NCBI GenBank assembly: GCA_002421995.1
Contig: DISP01000084.1
Span: forward strand, 1-14,465
Length of the DNA stretch: 14,465 nucleotides
Origin: Bacteroidales bacterium UBA6207
Lineage (GTDB): Bacteria > Bacteroidota > Bacteroidia > Bacteroidales > F082
Direction: 5' to 3'
The first letter of the stretch is position 1. Every line of letters begins with the position of its first letter. A program made the translations under genes and the position numbers. This document shows, piece after piece, positions 6,646-13,398 of the stretch. The notes below the pieces were generated by a model, which made no database searches, was not told the origin of the DNA, and saw only the letters and a program-made list of their open reading frames with translations.

Positions 6646-6993
6646 ATGAAAAAACTGTTTTTTGTGTTATCAATTCTCAGCCTGACCTTTATTTCGGCCA
6701 TTGCATCCAATGACAAGGCAGACAAACCTGAAACCCCTGCAACCACCTTCAGCATGAGCGGAAAAGTACTGGACGCTGTCACGGGTGAGGCCCTGGCAGG
6801 TGCAATTGTTGAGGTAGAAGGTTCCAATATCAGTGTTTTTACCGATCTGGACGGTCAGTTTAGCATCAACAACATTCAGCGGGGAACATATAGCCTGAAA
6901 GTAAAGTACATCTCTTACGAAGATAAAAAAATAGATGCCGTAAAAGTGGAAGCCCAAAACAATCAGTTGGAAGTAAACCTGAAATCAAAGTAA
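6646..6993 (+). CDS. Secreted stand-alone carboxypeptidase-regulatory-like domain protein
   Basis: A 115-residue protein with a signal peptide (MKKLFFVLSILSLTFISAIA, cleavage near A20/S21) and a single carboxypeptidase-regulatory-like beta-sandwich domain (about 37-113). The domain shows the typical GKVLDAVTGEALAGAIVEVEG start, TDLDGQFSI at 67-75 and YSLKVKYISYE at 82-92. The same domain usually sits at the N-terminus of TonB-dependent receptors, but here it stands alone with no barrel. I start it at ATG 6646 because the upstream in-frame TTG at 6619 lies inside the -7 element and would put nine polar residues before the signal peptide. A strong terminator follows at 7019-7051, so it is a single-gene unit. 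Its binding partner is unknown; a periplasmic or cell-surface structural or carbohydrate/protein-binding role is possible. Confidence 0.82.
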   Translation: MKKLFFVLSILSLTFISAIASNDKADKPETPATTFSMSGKVLDAVTGEALAGAIVEVEGSNISVFTDLDGQFSINNIQRGTYSLKVKYISYEDKKIDAVKVEAQNNQLEVNLKSK

Positions 6994-7018
6994 TAATAGC
7001 TACAATATCCTCCCTTTA

Positions 7019-7053
7019 AAAAAAGACAAACCCCTGAAGTTTGTCTTTTTTAT
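7019..7053 (+). terminator. Rho-independent terminator after the regulatory-domain gene
   Basis: A perfect 13-bp stem (7019-7031 with 7039-7051, left arm AAAAAAGACAAAC) closes a 7-nt loop, and the right arm ends in a run of six T residues. It lies 25 bp after the stop at 6993. The A-run on the left also makes it potentially active on the minus strand, although no minus-strand gene ends here. Confidence 0.85.
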
Positions 7054-7061
7054 TCAGTTTT

Positions 7062-7076
7062 ATTGTTATTAACAAT
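7062..7076. repeat. 15-bp hyphenated palindrome
   Basis: ATTGTTA-T-TAACAAT is a perfect palindrome just after the terminator and about 150 bp upstream of the MORN-variant gene. It could be an operator for a dimeric regulator. The halves TTGTT and AACAA recall the Crp/Fnr type, but the spacing is one base shorter than an FNR box. In AT-rich DNA it may also be chance. Confidence 0.3.
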
Positions 7077-7147
7077 TCAGAATTCACCGAAGGAGACCTC
7101 CAATATTAATTTTGCATCCAGTCTCATGTTTTTTCCTGAAGTTGCTG

Positions 7148-7155
7148 TAAATTTG
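7148..7155 (+). promoter_or_regulatory. Candidate -7 element upstream of the MORN-variant gene
   Basis: TAAATTTG matches TAnnTTTG exactly, 70 bp before the ATG at 7226. A second exact match, TAATTTTG, lies at 7107-7114. Neither has a well-placed -33 TTG, so I cannot say which is used. Confidence 0.3.
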
Positions 7156-7225
7156 AAAAGAATAAACCCGCAGCGCCCAAAATTTATATACCATTGATAA
7201 AGAACATGTTACAATAGAACACCAT

Positions 7226-7705
7226 ATGAATAGAGCAACATTTGTCAGTATTCACTATTTGTTTTTGATTTTTTTTGTTTTTACAAGCAGCCTGCTATCA
7301 GCACAGGATTTGGAACAGCGGCAGGATGGTTATTACAAAGACGGTGTGAAGTTTAATGGCATGCAACAACAATTCCATAGCAACGGGAAGCTTGCTTCGG
7401 AGCGCAATTTCATCCGGGGACAGGAAGACGGGCTGTCAAGTTATTATGATTCGACGGGAGCTTTGATTGAAAAAAGAGCATGGAGCAATGGAAAAAAACA
7501 CGGCACATGGCTCACTTTCGCCAGCGATGGAAGGAAAACAGGCGAAGCCAATTATTTCAACAACAGCAAGCATGGGAAGTGGTTCATTTGGGATGAAAAA
7601 GGCATTCTGCGTTATGAAATGAACTACGAAAACGGTCAAAAAACCGGCACATGGTTTATGTGGGATGAAACTGGCAAGCTGATCAGCGAAAAAAAGCAAG
7701 AATAG
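7226..7705 (+). CDS. Secreted MORN-variant repeat protein (YwqK-like)
   Basis: A 159-residue protein with a signal peptide (hydrophobic 10-23, cleavage near the SAQ at 25-27) and five repeats of the MORN-variant type that start at G45, G69, G93, G117 and G141, an exact 24-residue period. Units 4 and 5 are the most alike: GKWFIWDEKG and GTWFMWDETG. Such repeats form beta-hairpin ladders that are often used for protein contact. Databases often label similar proteins YwqK-family antitoxins, but this one is exported and has no toxin neighbour, so I do not adopt that role. It is convergent with the VCBS gene, with stops 15 bp apart. The function is unknown; a surface or periplasmic binding role is likely. 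Confidence 0.8.
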   Translation: MNRATFVSIHYLFLIFFVFTSSLLSAQDLEQRQDGYYKDGVKFNGMQQQFHSNGKLASERNFIRGQEDGLSSYYDSTGALIEKRAWSNGKKHGTWLTFASDGRKTGEANYFNNSKHGKWFIWDEKGILRYEMNYENGQKTGTWFMWDETGKLISEKKQE

Positions 7706-7720
7706 CTTATAACATACTGT

Positions 7721-9658
7721 TTACCAACGTAATACTTTGCATGTTTCTTCGCTTTCGGTTGTGCGAAGCTTTATCAGATAAACCCCTTTACTCCAGCCTG
7801 AGGTTTCCAAACTCACTGTAATTAACTCATTTTGATCAGCAAAGACGGTTTGCTGCGTAATCATTTTTCCATCGGACGAAAGCACTGTTAATTCAACATT
7901 TTGCGCCTTGCCGGGCAGGATGCTTAGCCTGAGCTGATCTGAACATGGATTTGGGAATGCCCTGGCAAGGGTTAGCGCTTTGTTTTTTTCAGGAACATCA
8001 ACATACAGAAAATCATTTCTGAAATATGAAAACACGCCGCTGTATTCACCTAAGACCAAATCAGGATCACCATCGCCGTCAAGGTCGCCAAAACAGGGTG
8101 CAGCATTTTGATTTCCGTCAAGCCCAATGATCACCATATTGTTTTGGGTATAAACGCCATTTGTGTTTTGGAGATAGGCCAAATCACCAAAGCCGCCACC
8201 ACAAAGCAGATCAATGTCACCATCAAAATCGAGATCAACAGGTGCCGGCACGCAGTTGGAACCGATGTCGAACGTTCCAAAAAAGTTTGGGATATGGGCC
8301 CATACAGCAGTTTCGGGGCTGCCTGCATTTTTAATCAAATTAAGTTTTCCGTTTTCTTCGCCGGCAACAATGTCGAGGTCGCCATCAGCATCAATGTCAA
8401 CCAATCGGGGTGATGACCAACCGCTAAGCTGAATGTTCTGTAAAACAGTGGTAATCCACTCAAAACCAAAACCTGTATTTCTGTGGAAAAACAATTTTCC
8501 GTTCAGGTCGCCAACAATCAGGTCGGGAAGCCCGTCGGCATCCAAATCGCCTGCAGTCACAGCGCTGTATATAGAATGGTCAACAGATGCGAAATAGCTG
8601 CTGTTTTCCTGCCACGCAGCACCGGCAGCACTACCTGTATTTTCGTAGAAATAGATATTTCCTAACTGACTACCGGTGAGCATATCGAGGTCGCCGTCGT
8701 TGTCAAAATCGAAAAGAAATGGATTGCTTGCCCCTCCGGGATCGAGCACACCGCCAAAGAGGGTGTTATTCACGGTCCAGTTGGCCAAAGCGGGAGTTCC
8801 GGTATTGATGTAGTAATGGAGCGGCCCGTCGGCAGTACCAAAAACCAGATCAAAAGTACCGTCGTTGTTGAGGTCGGCAAAACCGGGAGAATTCCAGTAT
8901 GTGTTGGCACCAATATCGCCAAAAAAACCGTTGTTGAGGGTCCATTGCGCAAGCTGAGGCGTTCCGGTATTTTCAAACAGCCAAAGATTATGGCCATCGC
9001 GGCCGCAAATCAAATCCTGGTCGCTGTCGGCATCAAGGTCGCAAAACACCGGATAGGCATACAGGCCCACATCGCCAATATCGAATGCCTGCAACTCGGA
9101 AAATGCTGCAGCAGCGCCGGTACCTGTGTTGATGTATAGCCGGAGCAATCCGCTTTCGCTAAAACCGACAATAAGATCACCATCCCCATCGTTGTCAATG
9201 TCAGCAATGTCAGGAACCGGTAACTGACCCACATTCAGTCCGTTGAAGAAAGCCGGAACTTTTACAAACAAGGGGTTCGTGGCAGTTCCATTGTTAACAA
9301 AGAGGTTCAGGCCGGTGAATCCGCCACTGATAAAATCGGGGTCGCCGTCAGCATCCAGGTCGTAAAAAATTCCCATTTCAGCATCCAGGGGATCAATGCT
9401 CCCGAACAGTGCAGGACCGGCAGCAAAATGAGGGTTTAAGACAGTTCCATCATTACGAAAATAAACCGGGGCGCCAGCTGTGTTGCCAATAACGAGGTCG
9501 AAGTCGCCATCGGCGTCCAGATCAGCCAGACGTGGCTGCGAAAATGGCAGGCTTGGAATACCACTTGGATTAAACACAGCATTGTTTTGTGTCCATGGCT
9601 GCGCACGAAGCATTTGAACAGACACCAGTATAAGAAGCAGTAAGAAACGAAGTTTCAT
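7721..9658 (-). CDS. T9SS-secreted FG-GAP/VCBS repeat protein
   Basis: A 645-residue secreted protein. A signal peptide ends at LRAQ (17-20). Ten FG-GAP/VCBS-type units follow, with calcium-binding loops of the DLDADGDFD kind beginning near D46, D100, D153, D207, D262, D317, D371, D421, D475 and D525; the spacing is 50-55 residues. Each unit ends with a YFRNDG, YINTGT or FENTGT strand. Such repeats fold as beta-propeller blades. The C-terminal portion (about 561-645) is a T9SS type A sorting domain: FPNPCSDQLRLS near 568, GVYLIKLRT at 625-633, and the final KVLRW. The protein should therefore cross the outer membrane through T9SS and be attached or released at the surface. No catalytic domain is present, so adhesion or polymer binding is the likely role. 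It starts at ATG 9658, with a -7 element at 9711-9718. Confidence 0.9.
   Translation of the reverse strand: MKLRFLLLLILVSVQMLRAQPWTQNNAVFNPSGIPSLPFSQPRLADLDADGDFDLVIGNTAGAPVYFRNDGTVLNPHFAAGPALFGSIDPLDAEMGIFYDLDADGDPDFISGGFTGLNLFVNNGTATNPLFVKVPAFFNGLNVGQLPVPDIADIDNDGDGDLIVGFSESGLLRLYINTGTGAAAAFSELQAFDIGDVGLYAYPVFCDLDADSDQDLICGRDGHNLWLFENTGTPQLAQWTLNNGFFGDIGANTYWNSPGFADLNNDGTFDLVFGTADGPLHYYINTGTPALANWTVNNTLFGGVLDPGGASNPFLFDFDNDGDLDMLTGSQLGNIYFYENTGSAAGAAWQENSSYFASVDHSIYSAVTAGDLDADGLPDLIVGDLNGKLFFHRNTGFGFEWITTVLQNIQLSGWSSPRLVDIDADGDLDIVAGEENGKLNLIKNAGSPETAVWAHIPNFFGTFDIGSNCVPAPVDLDFDGDIDLLCGGGFGDLAYLQNTNGVYTQNNMVIIGLDGNQNAAPCFGDLDGDGDPDLVLGEYSGVFSYFRNDFLYVDVPEKNKALTLARAFPNPCSDQLRLSILPGKAQNVELTVLSSDGKMITQQTVFADQNELITVSLETSGWSKGVYLIKLRTTESEETCKVLRW
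8009..9538 (-). repeat. Ten degenerate coding repeats of about 162 bp
   Basis: This is the coding part for the ten FG-GAP/VCBS units (residues about 41-550). The repeat shows in DNA as recurring AGGTCGCCATC-like segments on the plus strand, at the codons for the Asp-Gly-Asp loops. The units are clearly related but diverged, so this is an old duplication with no recent identical copies. Confidence 0.8.
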
Positions 9659-9710
9659 GATTTTTTTATTTTTGGAAGGATGAAAGAAAGCTCATTAAAG
9701 TGCTCAACAT

Positions 9711-9718
9711 CAAAGATA
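9711..9718 (-). promoter_or_regulatory. -7 element of the VCBS-repeat gene
   Basis: The minus strand reads TATCTTTG, an exact TAnnTTTG match 52 bp before the ATG at 9658. A TTTTG lies 14 bp upstream of it, slightly closer than a standard -33 element. The gap 9659-9859 otherwise contains no gene. Confidence 0.38.
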
Positions 9719-9859
9719 AAGAACAGGACTCCCAAAAGTATAAAAATAAATTGTCCCAAACTGGCTTTTTTTAAGAATCTTTAAAAACAAAGAAACATCA
9801 AAAAACCAGACCGGGACAAGAACCCTGAAGGCGTCTCTAAAAGAATTGATAAAACAGGA

Positions 9860-10324
9860 TCAGAGTTTTTTTGAAAGGCCTATACGGCTTCCTGAAAAGG
9901 CAGTTCCGCCGCCCAACTCGAGGTTTATGCCCCAATCGCTCCAATAATACCTGCCGCCGATTACGAGGTCGAGGCCAAGCGGACTGTGGTCTTCTTTGCC
10001 ATTACCAAGCCAGGTAACAAAACCAAGATTAAGTCCGGCATAAAAATCCCATTGTTGTGGTATGTCCAGAATGGTATTGAAATGATAATTTCCATTGGCA
10101 GAAATACCAAGTGGATTTGAATCACCGTGAAAACGGTAAGATGCATTGAAGCCAATGGTTATGTCTTCGTGCACACCCCAGTCCATTCCGAAATAAACAG
10201 GCAGCCCCCAAGTGGAAAATCCGGTTCCAAAATTGATGTTTTTGCCACCTTTTCCAATCGGACTTTGGGCATACATCATGTTAAATCCTGCAATAAATAC
10301 AAATAATAAAACAAGTTTTTTCAT
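9860..10324 (-). CDS. Small outer-membrane beta-barrel protein
   Basis: A 154-residue protein with a signal peptide MKKLVLLFVFIAGFNMMYAQ (cleavage after Q20 or just before it). The mature part is rich in alternating Gly/aromatic strands, such as NINFGTGFSTWGLPVYFG, ITIGFNASYRF, WDFYAGLNLGFVTW and LDLVIGGRYYW, which is the pattern of an eight-strand barrel of the opacity or OmpW-like size class. No enzyme motif is seen. The end, AFSGSRIGLSKKL, is a plausible last strand although it does not finish in an aromatic residue. A run of seven A residues near the C-terminal codons (minus strand) is a potential slippage site. The gene stands 201 bp upstream of the VCBS gene on the same strand, so the two are probably transcribed separately. 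The function is unknown. Confidence 0.75.
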   Translation of the reverse strand: MKKLVLLFVFIAGFNMMYAQSPIGKGGKNINFGTGFSTWGLPVYFGMDWGVHEDITIGFNASYRFHGDSNPLGISANGNYHFNTILDIPQQWDFYAGLNLGFVTWLGNGKEDHSPLGLDLVIGGRYYWSDWGINLELGGGTAFSGSRIGLSKKL

Positions 10325-10693
10325 TGTGTTGGGTATTAAAATCGGGGCAAAAATTAGATATGCTTAGATAAAAACACCATAGAAAACCAAAGTCAGGAAG
10401 CAGATTTTGTTTGAGAAAATTTTTAACGCACATAAAATCAATAACATAAACAAGGTTGTTTGAGGTCTCGTTTACTTTTTGTAATTATACTGTGTCAAAA
10501 AGAAAATACTAGGCAGGGTCTTTTTTAGCGTTCTCAGCCAATGGGAATCAGTCAATTATTTCTTCACTGAAAGGATTGTTTGCTGAATAACTGATTATTG
10601 GCAAGAATGCAGTAATATTGTCCGCTCGTTGAAAAGCATAGTTCTTAACCGGATAAACACATCATAACATTACAAATTCATTAAACAGAAGAC
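10325..10693. other. Gene-free intergenic region
   Basis: These 369 bp separate two divergent genes. I find no ORF of credible length in any frame, no tRNA-like clover and no exact TAnnTTTG element. Near-matches with one extra spacer base occur at about 10350-10359 (minus strand, TAATTTTTG) and 10469-10478 (plus strand, TACTTTTTG). The region must hold the promoters for the barrel gene and the permease. The unusually long leader towards the permease could contain regulation or a small RNA, but nothing is recognisable. Confidence 0.5.
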
Positions 10694-12088
10694 ATGGGTG
10701 AACAAAGAACGCTGCACCGCTCGTTAGGTTTTGGGTATGTGGTCATTTTTGTAATCGCAAACATCATTGGATCAGGTGTTTTCAAAAAGATTGCACCCAT
10801 GACAGCAGAGTTGAATTCTTCGGCCTGGGTGCTGCTTGCCTGGTTGGCAGCCGGCATTATCACACTTTTTGGTGCACTGAGCAATGCAGAGATTGCAGGA
10901 ATGCTTGCCGACACGGGAGGTGAATTTGTTTATTTTAAGAAGATCTATAACCGGTTTTTTGCTTTTATCTACGGCTGGTCGCTCTTTGCGGTGATTCAAA
11001 CAGCCACCATTTCTTCGCTGGCTTATGTTTTTGCCCAATCGCTCAACAGCATCCTTCCCATTCCCACAGTCTTTGAATCACTGCAGGATTACTCAATAGG
11101 CGGTGTGTTTTTTCCTTTTCAGGATTTTCAGGTTAAGCTGGCTGCCATACTGCTGATCTTTTTGCTTACAATGCTTAATATCAGTGGTTTAAAAGGAAGT
11201 GCCTCCACAGGAAAATGGCTTTTTTGGCTGACAATGGCCGGACTGATATTTATTGTTGTTTTTGGACTCATGCATGTGAAATCCTTGCCTGAGAATTTCA
11301 TGAATCCTGCTGATTTTACAAGGGTTAAAGTTTCACCAACCTCTTTTTTTACGGCCATGCTGGGTGCATTTTGGGCTTATCAGGGCTGGATTTCAGTTGG
11401 TTACATCGGCGGAGAAATACAAAACCCCAATAAAAATCTTCCCAGGGGAATCATCGTTGGTGTCTTTGTGGTGATCGGCATTTATATGCTTGTAAACCTG
11501 ACTTACCTCGCGCTTTTATCCGTTCCGGAGCTGAGCAGCATACATGGTTCGGAAAACAAGATAGCAGCTATTGAAGCTGTACGGAGCTTCTGGGGACAAA
11601 CCGGTGTGCTGTTTATTTCGATACTGATTTTGTTTTCAACACTGGGCTGCACCCACGCCAGCATCCTTACCGGTGCAAGACCACAGTATGCCATGGCTGG
11701 AGACGGCTTGTTTTTTAAGTCATTTGCGCGGCTCAACAAAGCCGGAGTGCCTGGCATATCATTGCTGTGGCAGGGAATATGGGCTGCCGTATTGGTACTA
11801 AGCGGCACTTTTGATCAGTTGACGGATATGACCGTATTTGCAGTATTTATCTTTTATGGCGCATCAGCCCTGGGTGTTTTCATCCTGAGATACCGCATTC
11901 CGGATGCAATCAGGCCATACAAAGCATGGGGTTATCCCTATATTCCAGCATTTTATGTTCTTTTTTGTGTTGTACTGATTGCAAGCACGCTTTACTCACA
12001 GCCCAGAGAAGCTATTATCGGCCTTGTATTGATTTTTCTGGGTATTCCGGTCTATTTTCTCAAACATTTGATCTTTAAACACAAATAG
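10694..12088 (+). CDS. APC-superfamily amino-acid permease
   Basis: Predicted inner-membrane amino-acid transporter or exchanger of 464 residues with about 12 transmembrane helices. The helix 1 motif IIGSGVFKK (24-32) is the unwound substrate-binding segment of APC permeases, and GGEIQNPNKNLPRGI (239-253 region) is the conserved cytoplasmic loop of the LAT/SteT-like branch. YRIPDAIRPYKAWGYP near the C-terminus is also typical. The substrate cannot be read from sequence; LAT-type members take neutral amino acids. It is followed by the YkfC-like endopeptidase gene 92 bp downstream, so it may import amino acids released from cell-wall peptides, but the endopeptidase gene has its own -7 element. 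The ATG at 10694 is preceded by AGAAGAC, a weak ribosome-binding site. A 12-bp inverted repeat overlaps its 3' end. Confidence 0.88.
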   Translation: MGEQRTLHRSLGFGYVVIFVIANIIGSGVFKKIAPMTAELNSSAWVLLAWLAAGIITLFGALSNAEIAGMLADTGGEFVYFKKIYNRFFAFIYGWSLFAVIQTATISSLAYVFAQSLNSILPIPTVFESLQDYSIGGVFFPFQDFQVKLAAILLIFLLTMLNISGLKGSASTGKWLFWLTMAGLIFIVVFGLMHVKSLPENFMNPADFTRVKVSPTSFFTAMLGAFWAYQGWISVGYIGGEIQNPNKNLPRGIIVGVFVVIGIYMLVNLTYLALLSVPELSSIHGSENKIAAIEAVRSFWGQTGVLFISILILFSTLGCTHASILTGARPQYAMAGDGLFFKSFARLNKAGVPGISLLWQGIWAAVLVLSGTFDQLTDMTVFAVFIFYGASALGVFILRYRIPDAIRPYKAWGYPYIPAFYVLFCVVLIASTLYSQPREAIIGLVLIFLGIPVYFLKHLIFKHK

Positions 12089-12125
12089 TTATCCAGGTCT
12101 GTTCAAACAAGCTTTTGTGTTTAAA
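12074..12125. repeat. Perfect 12-bp inverted repeat overlapping the permease stop codon
   Basis: TTTAAACACAAA (12074-12085) is exactly complementary to TTTGTGTTTAAA (12114-12125), with a 28-nt loop. The left arm is the last four codons' worth of the permease gene, and the TAG follows it directly. There is no T-run after the right arm, so it is not a standard intrinsic terminator. It could be an mRNA 3'-end stabilising hairpin or an operator upstream of the -7 element at 12152. Confidence 0.55.
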
Positions 12126-12151
12126 AATTTCAGCGTAAGAAAACAAAGCCT

Positions 12152-12159
12152 TACTTTTG
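12152..12159 (+). promoter_or_regulatory. -7 element of the NlpC/P60 endopeptidase gene
   Basis: TACTTTTG is an exact TAnnTTTG match ending 21 bp before the ATG at 12181. Its last three bases form a TTG at 12157 that could be misread as a start codon. Its presence indicates that the endopeptidase can be transcribed independently of the permease. Confidence 0.48.
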
Positions 12160-12180
12160 TTGGTCTTAACATTTATTGCA

Positions 12181-13362
12181 ATGAAAAGCGCTGTGAAACC
12201 AATTGTTTTGGTGATTCTTAGCTTGTTTATTTTCGATTTTGCGCAGGCTCAGATCGTTTCTTATGAGGCCTTGAACAAAGAGATCGGGACTCTGAAAACA
12301 AAGCTTGTACCCGACAAAAGAGTGGCCATTTTCACCGCAGAGCTTATTGACACCTTGCAAAAAATGCCTGTGTTGAAAGGAAAAACCGATTTGCCTGAAG
12401 CCAAACAACAACTGATTCAATTACTTACCGGCAAGGGTTTTCCCTTCGTTGACTCACTTGTACTGCTGCCTGATGTCTCGCTCGGCGAAAAAATCTGGGC
12501 ACTTGCTTCACTTTCTGTTTCCACCCTGCGCGCAGAGCCTGACGATGCCTCAGAACTTGTGACCCAGGTTATGATGGGTACACCTTTGAAAATTCTCGAA
12601 CAACACAAGAGCTGGTTTAAAGTTCAGGCACCCGAAGGCTATCTGGGCTGGCTCGATGGAACAGGACTTCAGCGGCTCAGCATCGGAGAAATGAACCATT
12701 GGAAGCAATCCAAGAGATTTATTTACAACGAAATAACTGGTTTTGTGTATGATGAGCCAAACAAAGATGCAGCAGTTGTGAGCGATCTTGTGCTGGGCGA
12801 CTTGTTTGAGGCAGCCGGAAGCCGGCGCGGCTATTTAGAAATCAAACTACCGGATGGGCGACAAGGTTTTGTGTCGAGATCATCATGCCGCTCGTATTCC
12901 GACTGGGTTGAATCAGTCCCTGATATTGAAAACATGCTTGCCTTTGCTTTCCAAATGATGGGATCGCCCTATCTTTGGGGTGGTTCTTCGGTGAAAGCAC
13001 TTGATTGTTCGGGCTTTACAAAAGTGCTGTATTACAGCCAGGCCGTGATTCTTGCACGCGACGCATCACAGCAGGCGCGCTACGGACAAGTGCTGGACCA
13101 CCAGAAAACCGGTGATCTGCAACGTGGCGATTTGCTTTTCTTTGGTAAATCAGCAAGCCGTATCACCCATACCGGCGTTTATCTTGGCAAGGGCGACTTC
13201 ATTCACGCTTCAGGAAGAGTGCTCATCAGCAGCATTGATCCCAACAATGATAAATATTTACCTTCAAGAAATTATGTTGCTGCCCGCCGCATCGTCACAG
13301 CAATAGGCAGTGAAGGAATTATGCAGGTGAAAAAACATCCCTGGTACAACAACATCAGGTAG
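12181..13362 (+). CDS. Secreted SH3-SH3-NlpC/P60 endopeptidase (YkfC-like)
   Basis: Predicted periplasmic cysteine peptidase of 393 residues acting on cell-wall peptides. From the closest known architecture, the Bacillus/Bacteroides YkfC-type enzymes, it would cut between D-gamma-Glu and the diamino acid of L-Ala-gamma-D-Glu-DAP stems. Order: signal peptide (cleavage after AQA, near 23), an N-terminal helical part (25-105), two bacterial SH3 domains (about 105-165 and 180-240) and the NlpC/P60 domain (250-375). Catalytic residues are Cys276 in LDCSGF, His330 in ITHTGVYLG, and His342 in FIHASG as the third member. ATG 12181 is chosen over the in-frame TTG at 12157, which lies within the -7 element. 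The next gene starts 36 bp downstream on the same strand, so the two are probably co-transcribed. Confidence 0.88.
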   Translation: MKSAVKPIVLVILSLFIFDFAQAQIVSYEALNKEIGTLKTKLVPDKRVAIFTAELIDTLQKMPVLKGKTDLPEAKQQLIQLLTGKGFPFVDSLVLLPDVSLGEKIWALASLSVSTLRAEPDDASELVTQVMMGTPLKILEQHKSWFKVQAPEGYLGWLDGTGLQRLSIGEMNHWKQSKRFIYNEITGFVYDEPNKDAAVVSDLVLGDLFEAAGSRRGYLEIKLPDGRQGFVSRSSCRSYSDWVESVPDIENMLAFAFQMMGSPYLWGGSSVKALDCSGFTKVLYYSQAVILARDASQQARYGQVLDHQKTGDLQRGDLLFFGKSASRITHTGVYLGKGDFIHASGRVLISSIDPNNDKYLPSRNYVAARRIVTAIGSEGIMQVKKHPWYNNIR

Positions 13363-13398
13363 CGCAGGACTTTCATCGCGAACAGATTTATTAAAAAC

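Noticed and set aside
7126..7197. Small ORF of 23 codons between the terminator and the MORN-variant gene
   Set aside because: It has no signal peptide, no recognisable motif and no ribosome-binding site, and it overlaps a candidate promoter.
7226..7705. Toxin-antitoxin system suggested by similarity to YwqK-family antitoxins
   Set aside because: The protein is exported and no toxin-like gene is adjacent.
8009..9538. Repeated segments that might be a CRISPR array or tandem satellite
   Set aside because: They are degenerate, in frame, about 162 bp long, and encode the FG-GAP/VCBS loops.
9830..9880. Frameshift at the A7 run near the end of the beta-barrel gene, since a shifted frame would end in FYQFF
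   Set aside because: The unshifted end GLSKKL is a normal barrel terminus and the frame is intact; the aromatic ending in the other frame is probably chance.
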